Assembly (NCBI GenBank): GCA_031841125.1
Contig: CM063110.1
Span: forward strand, 27,957,626-28,021,625
Source of the DNA: Acanthococcus lagerstroemiae
Lineage: Eukaryota; Arthropoda; Insecta; Hemiptera; Eriococcidae
Direction of reading: 5' to 3'
Length of the DNA stretch: 64,000 nt
A program made the translations under genes and the position numbers. The notes beneath the pieces are model-generated. The model was not told the DNA's origin. It was given only the letters and a program-made list of their open reading frames with translations, and made no database searches. Numbering within the stretch: the first letter of the stretch is position 1; each line of letters opens with the position of its first letter. Shown one piece after another: positions 56,059 to 64,000 of this stretch.

Positions 56059-59000
56059 GTCTTACGTGTTGCGAAGCGTATTGTATATTATCTACCATTA
56101 TTTTATCACTCGTTTATTAACTGTATCAAAATTTTGTACATTGTTTATAAAAATTACGAAAAATACATTTTTTTTAAAGTAATCAAATGGACAAAAGTGT
56201 TGCCTTGTAATCTCAAGCAGTTCCACAAGAATTGAATTTCTCTCTGGGGGAAGCCTTTAATCTAAGTGATCATTCCATAGGTAAGATTTGAATTGAAAAG
56301 TCTTAAGTTGTAATTTGACTTTTTTTCATGGATGGATTGAGATTCAAAGAATTTTTATTTCGATTCGATTCGGATTCTGTGATTTTGAATTCGAAAGTTG
56401 AGGATGAAATTCATTAGAATTAAGGTTTTAGTTAGATTATTCTCATTTTTCGCATCAATGCATTTGCATTCGGTTTCAGATGTAAATTCTGTTTGGATGA
56501 TTCGCTCTTCCCTTAGTCCTTAAGAGAATGTCATTATATTTGTATGATCTGTTCAATTCATTAGTTCGGCATCGAATGATCGAAACATTTGCAGAGGATA
56601 AGGAGTTTGTTTTTTTTTTGGTTTGTTGACGGTCCTCTTGATCAGTTCCAAGACTTGTTAGTGCCAACCATTGCCTACGACATACCACATGCACTTTGTC
56701 TTAGAGTCCGTAAGAAGGTTAAATTTTTGAACCACGAATAATTACAAAAATGAATGTAAAAAATATAAAATAACTGCAGTTTTTTTTTATCTTTAAACTA
56801 AAATTTTCGAATATATTTGAATGTAACGTCATTATTTTTTTCTAGTTTTCTTCTTTTGTTTCGTTTCTGATTTTGTTTGTTTTTTGTTTGTATGTTTTCG
56901 GTCCTAATCATGCATCGTTCTCTCCAGTTTACTGCGCAGTCATTTTAGGCATTTTCGAAACTTCTCTCATTTGTTCGCAGATTTTCAGTTTTTTGTACCA
57001 TTTCTTCGTGATCCTGACGTATTATAATTTCTATTTTTTTTTTATTTTTTTTTAAATTTCAATTTAGCCCTCTCCTCCGGTTTTCTCTTATTGTTATTTT
57101 TGTGTTTTCCTGCTTTCCTGGTTTCTGTTTTTCTTTTTAGATCCTTATTAAATTCGTTCTCACACTCATTAGATCTTCATTTTAACTCTGATAAGAATCG
57201 TTCCTAATCCGTTCAGACTTATTCAGACTTCAGAAATGTACTCAGGTCCCACGAAGGCTTAATTAGCGTCTTTTGGGAGTTTTGTGTGTGCTTTGTACGT
57301 ATTCTCAGGTGCTCTGTCTTTTTTTCTTGTTTTCCTGTTTTAGTATTTTTCTGTGGGTTCCTGTATGTTTCTGTTTTCTTTGTTTCTTTCGTTTCTTTCG
57401 TTCTGCTGTCTTTCTTTTCTTTTTCCCCATTTTGTTTGTTTTGTATGATAGCCTTTATAGTTTCTCTCATTTCATTGTCTCTTCTAAAATTGTTCGCCAT
57501 AGTGGTCTTTTCACTTTTTCTTCACACTTGTATAAGTGAGTTCAGTTTAGTTAATTATGTTGGTACAATTATCGCCAGTTTCCTCATTACGTTTTTAGAT
57601 ATTTTCTGTCTTTTCAGATGTTTATTAATCTGACTCCTTAATGTCTGTACCTTTATAATTGACGAGGAGGAGGAACTCAACTTCCACCGATAATGCAGAC
57701 ATCATCGCCGAAAACATCTCTGAAAAAATCACTTCCTCTAAACCTGAAGAAATTCCTTCAAGATGATGCCGGGAGGAAGGACCTGAGAGTGTACGATCAA
57801 GGGGAGAACATTCTTTATTATGTCTCCTTTATGCCCGGGTTAGGTCTTTAATACACTAGAGAGAAGAGACATGTCCTATATCTTTATATCTTATTTATTT
57901 TTCGGCATATAAAAAGACATGAAATAGACCCAATAAAGACAAAAAAATTGAGACTATTTTTAAGTCGAAATAGGTGGAGGAAACGAGAAGAGATTAATCA
58001 GACTCAATAAGACCTAATGGATTGTTTCAGGATACATATATTAAGACATGGATAGAGCATTTTATTTCCTATCAGCAGGAGTTGCTTTTTCGGACTTGAA
58101 AGAAGAAAAGGAGGAAATCAGGTTCTTAATACATTGAGAAAAGAAACGAGACCATTATTCAATTCAACTTTTATTAGCTACAAAACATATAGGTGGATCC
58201 AGTGATGGAATATCTCCTCTGTCTATGAATTCAGGTACCTATAGAAATAAAATAAATAAATACCATGTATTTATGATCCCATCCCCGTAAGACTAGATTC
58301 AGTTAATAAACTCTCATAGGATGCTGTGTAAATTGTAATGTTGAATAGTAGAACTTCAAATCTCCGACAGAGTGTGCCAACGTTAATGTAGCACATAGTA
58401 TAATTATCTCTTGGCTAATGTTCACTATTCCTTTTGCTGTGTAAGTTGCGTTATGCGGAATCCAAGGCATCTGTTCTGTTTCGTTATATGCCGATACAAC
58501 GAGTTGGTCTTTGCAATTCCAGTGTATTTTATGAAATAACTAAATCAATTCCGTTGAACATCTAAAGTTAGTTGCTTACTTAAGGCTTAAGTATACGTAA
58601 ACTTCAGATAGCAGGATATTTATAATACGGATAATTCATCATAATATAACATCTCCCTTTCTATAGGGTGTTGAATGAATAACAAAACAGGTGATAATAA
58701 TTAAAAGGTTTACAACACTATAAGTATAATAATGAATTCGGTCTAACTGAATTTTGAGATAAAGTATCTTGTGAGCATAAATGGTTGAGTTCCACATCCA
58801 TTTCCTCTTTTTTCTTTCTTCTTAAAAAATGAGTTGGCTAATTTTAGGTTATTCCTTGCAGCTAAATCGGCAGGAATGTCGTGATCCCCTTGGTCCAGTG
58901 AAGAAGCCCCCGTCAAACTCTGTTGGTCAACCCCCCTAATTTGAAATAGCAAAATTTTTTCTTTGCCTGGCACAACTTGGTATTCCTTCTTTTTGCAGTG

Positions 59001-59940
59001 TTCATTCCACTTGTCACTTCTGATAGTTTGATTGCAAAGTGATTCTTTACAATGAAATTTAAATATAAAACGTTTCTCGGTCGCATTTTAAAACTAATTA
59101 TATTAAATTTTCCGTATTCTCATAAACTAACCGCAAGTGTCATAAAAATTCTAAATTATAAGAAATAGAAAAACTTCAACTTTCATCTTTCAGTTTTGGT
59201 GACCAATAATTTTTTTTTCTTTTTCTTTGCTGATTCATGCACTGCAGTACAATAAATAGCATATGTAGTACATGAAGGGGTTGCTTCGTTTCTTATAACA
59301 TCGTTTAGGTAATTACGTTCTGTGTTATGAATGATAAAAATGTACTACAAACATTTCCTATTTCCTCATCTGACCAGGAATAAAAAAGAAAAAAATCCCC
59401 TCACCCTAAAACGAGTACGAAGAATCTTCTTCACCAAAGTGGCCTCACGACACCCCTGATTGATGACTTGATGCTCACTTTCGCTGGTGGCGCCAAAATT
59501 CAGTCTGCCTAAATTATTGATATCGTGAACATCAGACTCGATCTTTGCGTTCCATCTCCCATGACTACAGTGTAGTACCCCCCCCCCCCAACTGAGTTGT
59601 TTCTTCTATTTGGGTATGAAATTCCCTCAACTCTTCTTCTGAGTTTAAGATGGTTGGTGCGTAGACCTGGATTACCTATAGAAATAATAATAGATTTATC
59701 TAGTCTCAGTTTGAGAACTGCTATGTGCACTCCAATACGCTCCGTACTTCCACGATTTTATCTGTCAAATTACTTCTGATATGGAACACTCTACCTCCTA
59801 TAATTTTGAGTAGTACCTAGATAGTAAAACCAGTTATTTCGTCTTCTGATGACTTCTTGGCAAAACCTCTTACTTTCAGTCAATTCCACAATATCCCATT
59901 TAATTTTGCCTAAAGCTTGCTCAAATTTGTTGAGGCGTTC
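56059..59940. other. AT-rich intergenic after AMPK beta
   Basis: No homology-supported gene in 3.9 kb. 56860-57130 and 57260-57500 are long polypyrimidine tracts that yield spurious Phe/Ser-rich frames. Part of the first bases is AMPK beta 3' UTR, but no AATAAA near the stop fixes its end. Confidence 0.45.
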
Positions 59941-59949
59941 TTCTGTAGA

Positions 59950-61200
59950 CAGGCCCTGATAGAGACGAAACTTGACTTTCAGTTTGGAGGGGGGAGCGTG
60001 GAGAAGGAATGTTTGCTGACAAATATATTTTGAAAACTAAAAAATCGCTTACAAAACTTTTTTTTAAATATGAAAATTTGCCAATTTTTTAATCAAAATA
60101 TTTTTTAATTGAGAAAAAAACAAACAAACAAACGTACAAACGTTAGTTCTTAGAAAATGAAAAATTCAAATGAACAGTTTCAAAATTTACCCACTGCCAA
60201 ATTATTGGGGTATTTCACCCCCCCCCCCATAATTCCGTCCCTGTAAATGTAGATTGGAGCCTTATCCCCCAAGCACTCACATTTGCGCACATGAGCATAC
60301 CCTAGTCTGGGAGGGTAAGAGCTGGAGGATACGTGACTTGAGACTTCCTTTACACACATTAGGGTGGTCGTTATTTACTCTTGGTGATATTTTTTCCTGA
60401 ATTTCCTCTAATTCGTCCCCTAAATTGGTATAATTCATCTCCTAAATTGGTTCCAATAGAATAAATAAATAAGTTATTGAAAAAAAAAAAAAAAGAACCT
60501 ACAAAGTGTTTTAGATTGATCGGATTCAGGGAATCCGTGCCACAAGCTCTCTTTCGTTCTTATGGGAAAAATACCTACATGGAGTTTTGACTTTTGTTCT
60601 AGACTAAATTTCTTTCCTATATTCACCAGGACCAAAGCCCGTAAATTAAACAATAGAATATCTTCTCTCGAATTCAGCTTGTGACATTGGAAAATAAAGT
60701 TGTTTGCTTCCAACTGTGACATTTTAATAAAATGTTCATTGTTCGGCTTTCTCAAATTTCAGACTCTAGGTCAAATAGAGAATCTAGTAAAAACAGAATA
60801 GTCATTGAAATTCGAAATTCAACGTTTACTACCGTCTTTCAGATTTTCGAAATGTCTTCCTCATTTCGGTTTTGTTTTGACTCTCAGCTTGAAACCTTTG
60901 GCTTTTGACTGACTAGTCTCTGACAGGAGTCCAGGGTACTCCATTTTCAGAAACGAAATTTGATTTTCAGTTTGGGGATGAGGTGGAGAAGAAAAATCTG
61001 TGGACAAATTTTTTTTTTTAACTAAAAATTAAAAATTTGCCGCTTTTTTAATCGAAATATTTTTTACTTGAAAAAAAAAATCAACAAACAAACATTTATA
61101 AAAAATGAAAAATTCAAATGAACAGTTCCAAGATTTGCCGACTGCCAAATTATTGGGGGTGTTTCAACCCCCACACCCCCTATAATTTCGCCCCTGCTGA
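59950..61200. repeat. Second copy of the 2.4 kb element's interior
   Basis: Collinear with 47140-48420: GACGAAACTTGACTTTCAGT, ACTGCCAAATTATTGGGG, CACTCACATTTGCGCACATG, GTCTGGGAGGGTAAG, GGTGGTCGTTATTT, and the CACAAGCTC(C/T)CTTTCGTTCT block. A third partial copy of the first unit is at 60945-61195, inside this stretch. The GAGGGCGC terminal repeats are not found here. Confidence 0.75.
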
Positions 61201-61299
61201 TAGTTATAAAATAAGATATCAAAGAAATGATGAGTAAATTCCGGAGCAGAATCCAGACAAAACTGCAGAAAGAAAGAAAAAAAAAAGAAAGACAAAAGA

Positions 61300-61790
61300 T
61301 CCCGTGTGGGGACGGGTAGTAAAATGTCCCCACGGTAACCCGGCCTGTCGTAAAAGGAGACTAAAAGGGACCCTCACTGCGTTTCGGAGAGGCTTATTGA
61401 TCAAACCAATACTGAAAGACCAGGTAATCGATTACTTAAACCTAAATAGTACTGTAAACCAATACAACCACAAGATAGAACTCAGATCATGATCATGGGG
61501 GACTTCAGTAATCAAATAGACCAAAAGAAAAATGAAGATTCAGCTTATTTAGGAATCTATTACTACGGCATTGGGAACAAAAACGGCTGGAGACTATCGA
61601 GGTTCTGCCAGGAGAATAAGTTGGAGTATTCAATACACAATTCAAAAAACGGAAGTCAAGGCAATGGACCTGGATATCTCCTAACTTCGAACATAAAAAC
61701 CAAATCGACCGCATTTTAGTACCTACCTCCTGCCGAAAAATTAAATACTTCAACGTAGTAAACACGTTTTTATTTATTAAGGCTAGGTAG
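61300..61790 (+). mobile_element. RTE-like non-LTR element, 5' UTR and endonuclease fragment
   Basis: CCTGTCGTAAAAGGAGACTA at about 61343 is a word typical of 5' ends of this LINE group. Then IMGDFSNQI (endonuclease MGDFN motif with Asn to Ser), AYLGIYYYGIGNKNGWRLSR, and after a frameshift RQWTWISPNFEHKNQIDRIL (the R.W.SP....QIDHIL motif). It stops before the reverse transcriptase. It may come from the same family as the minus-strand copy at 62168-64000, but it is a separate insertion by orientation and order. Confidence 0.78.
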
Positions 61791-62167
61791 TACACAATGG
61801 CACGTGGTACACAGTGGCACAGTCCAGTTTTCTAAAAGACTATTAGCGCTATCTTAACGGGAAAATTAGGGAAGGTGTGGATTCAGATCTTCTATCCCAG
61901 CACTTTGTTGATGGCAGAGGCAAAAGCAGTGTTTTCGTGGGGGAAAAAACAACTGAATTTCTCACCTGAAAATGCAGACCCAAGAAATTTTGTGTTGTTA
62001 TCTAGTGTTCGTATATTGAACGAAACTGAATGTTCAGAAATTCTATCTGAAAGCGGGAAGTTTTCTGAGTCTACTGACACTAAATTCCGTTGAAAAAAAA
62101 AAGTGATTTAAGAGCATCAAATAAAAAAGATGAAAAAGCAAGTCAGGGTGGGGCACAATGGCACACT
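61791..62167. other. Short intergenic stretch between two retrotransposon fragments
   Basis: GGCACAATGGCAC-type words occur at both sides (61797-61830 and 62150-62163) in direct orientation. No gene recognised; may be one more worn repeat. Confidence 0.35.
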
Positions 62168-64000
62168 TATAGAGCTCTCGTTCTTTTCGTAATCTCTGCT
62201 ATACTGATTCTGTCCTTCTGCCTGATATTCAATATGCTCCTTAGCATCTTGTTCTACGTTGTTACTATTCTTTTTTCTTGGCTTCCGGTCAGTGTCCAGG
62301 TCTGTGCCTCATATAGTAGCGTCGGCACCTCATAGGATTCTAGAATTTTCGTTTTGGTGTGTGTGTTCATTTTACTTTTCAAGATATGTTTGTGTGACCA
62401 AAAGTTTCTCCACGCGCTCGCAATGCGGGCGCTTATCTCTTTTTCTAATCTCTCATTCGTGGCTACTATTTGGCCCAAATATTTATACTTTTCCACTGCT
62501 TCTATGTCATGACCTTATAGCTTAAAAGATTCTTCCTTTGATTCGGACAGTAGTTTAGATTTGGGGAAATTTATCGATAAGCCTACTTTCTTGCTGGCTT
62601 CGCACAATTCGGATGCCATAGATTTTAGCTTTGCCAAGTCCTTACTGATTAGCACGACGTCTTCCGCAAAACGTAGGTTATTAATCCAGCAGCCGTTTAT
62701 TTTGATCCTTTTCCCTCCCCAATTTAGATTCCTGAATACCAGTGGTGTAGCGTCAGGGAGGGCACAGGAGGGCACGTGCCCCCCAATATTTTTACATAGT
62801 TCTCTAATATTGTCGATTTAAAAAAAATACTGCAATATTCGACTTTTTCTCCCTTGAAAACCTTATTGTGCCCCCCCCCTCCTTTAGGAAACCCCTAGGT
62901 ACGCCACTGCTGAATACCGATTCCAAGACACTGTTAAATAGGTTCGGAGAGAGAGGGGTCACCATGTTTAACCCTTTAGCCCAGTTTAAACCTTTTCCCT
63001 TCCACATCCATTTTTACATAGGCTTCCGATTTGGAGTACAGATGTTGAAGAACCGTTATAACCTCTTCTCCCATGCCTTTTTGGTTTAGGGCCTCCCGTA
63101 CTGCCGAATGGTACACGGAATCAAATGCTTTATTATAGGTTATAAATAATAGATGTAATTTGAAATTGTATTCTCTCGCTTTTTCTAATAGTAAGTTTAC
63201 TGCCAGTATATGATCGGCAGTATAGAGAAACCCTGTCTGAAACCAGCTTGATCTAATGTCTGCTGAAGGTCTAAGGGCTTAGCGATTCTGTTTTTCAGAG
63301 TTTTTAGGAATATCTTACTGAGGTTTGATGTTAAACTGATCGGTCTATAGTTGTTTAGATTTCCTCGGCCTCTTTTTTTATGGAGTAGTATAATCTCAGA
63401 GAGCAGCCATTGCCCTGAAGCAATCCCTTCTGTCAGAATTTGGTTGAAAAGCAAGGCTATAAAGGGGGCAAGAGCTGGAGCCAAAATTTTTATTTTAGAG
63501 TTTTCGATTCTATCAGGGCCCGTTATTTTGTTGTTGTTCAGATTTTCTAGCGTTTTTTGAATTTCATCTTTTTGGAAAGCTGGAAGGCATAAATTATCAA
63601 AAATGGAGGTCTAGCTTGGTATTTTGTTCGTCCTCCTCCTCGGGTTCTGCGTAAAGTTCCGAGTAGAATTTTGTTGCTTCTTCACTTATTTTCTTTCCTG
63701 TCGAAAATCTTGCCTTTATTAGCTATCGAGTTGCCAAAAGGGAAGAGGTACTGTCCTTTTGATAAGATTGTCTTGACCTTTTTGGTGGACCATGTCCTCC
63801 TCTATTGTTTCTTTAGCCCGTTCGAAATCATATTTTTGTACGTCTTTCCTTATCTCTTTCTTCATGAACTTATTGATTTCCACTAGTTCTATTTTTTTCT
63901 TCATATTTTTGTTCGATTTTAATCTCAGCTGTGACCGTCTCGCGATAAGGTCCTTCGTTTCTAAACTAAGTTTGCAGTTAGTCCTATTTGGACTCTTGCG
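62168..64000 (-). mobile_element. RTE-like non-LTR retrotransposon, reverse transcriptase, runs off the window
   Basis: From the right end on the minus strand: PFIALLFNQILTEGIASGQW and SEIILLHKKRGRGNLNNYRP, ISLTSNLSKIFLKTLKNRI, QAGFRQGFS (RT motifs 1-3), then PLSPNLFNSVLESVF, a 170-bp MITE, NLNWGGKRIKINGCWINNLR followed by FAEDVVLI, in which the second catalytic Asp-pair base has become Glu (FADD to FAED), then EKYKYLGQIV and the C-terminal ILESYEVPTLLYEAQTW block. Several frame breaks and the FAED change make it inactive. The endonuclease must lie right of base 64000. Confidence 0.9.
62740..62909. mobile_element. hAT-like MITE CAGTGGTGTAGCG (170 bp), perfect 8-bp TSD
   Basis: CTGAATAC flanks both ends (62732-62739, 62910-62917). 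Left end CAGTGGTGTAGCGTC, right end reverse complement CAGTGGCGTACCTAG. It splits the RT reading frame between NSVLESVF and LNWGGKRI. Its ends resemble those of the element at 9185-9346. Confidence 0.93.

Noticed and set aside
57219..57633. Membrane-like Phe/Ser-rich proteins on +, and a Lys/Thr-rich protein on -
   Set aside because: Artefacts of a long polypyrimidine tract; no splice sites or domain pattern support a gene.
61300..64000. One LINE copy rearranged by twin priming (5' part inverted)
   Set aside because: Twin priming puts the inverted 5' part upstream of the 3' part. Here the + strand endonuclease fragment lies beyond the 3' end of the minus-strand RT, so two separate insertions are simpler.

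Overview
The window is nuclear DNA of an arthropod, most likely an insect. The evidence is spliced genes with GT-AG introns encoding animal-type proteins, AT-rich intergenic DNA, and heavy loading with RTE-like and Jockey-like non-LTR retrotransposons, Helitron remnants and short hAT-like elements with 8-bp target-site duplications. The transposon style and the poly-C/poly-G tracts inside the elements would suit a hemipteroid insect, but the species cannot be fixed from the sequence. No bacterial, viral or organellar gene was recognised.

Three conserved protein-coding genes are well supported, all on the + strand. (1) 2181-14505: the last four coding exons of transcription factor AP-4 (TFAP4; fly cropped), with the basic/HLH start lying left of the window. 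(2) 36447-37806: a complete four-exon COP9 signalosome subunit 5 (CSN5) with an intact JAMM metalloprotease site. (3) 54227-56058: a complete six-exon AMPK beta subunit with myristoylation site, CBM48 glycogen-binding domain and C-terminal alpha/gamma-binding domain. They are not an operon. Two or three possible small exons (about 40181-40232, 40797-40868, 52348-52371) hint at one more + strand gene between CSN5 and AMPK beta, which I could not identify.

Almost everything else I could interpret is repeat-derived. 1-14505: an RTE-like fragment split by a hAT-like MITE, a Helitron helicase relic and several terminal-inverted-repeat elements sit upstream of and within the AP-4 introns. 14506-36446: a gene-poor 22 kb stretch with degenerate tandem repeats, foldback elements, an RTE-like relic carrying a nested SINE-like insert, a tRNA-derived SINE with a perfect 16-bp duplication, and nested MITEs. 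37807-54226: more MITEs, an RTE-like element interrupted by an antisense Jockey/I-like fragment, a 2.4 kb element with 35-bp terminal repeats, and a minisatellite. 56059-64000: diffuse AT-rich DNA, a second copy of the 2.4 kb element's interior, and two RTE-like fragments, one split by a MITE with perfect 8-bp duplication.

I did not find a new enzymatic or defence-like system. The novelty is the set of short non-autonomous element families, several with complete boundaries readable directly, and the insertion chronology recorded by their nesting. A CTCF-like motif just upstream of AMPK beta is the one regulatory site worth testing.
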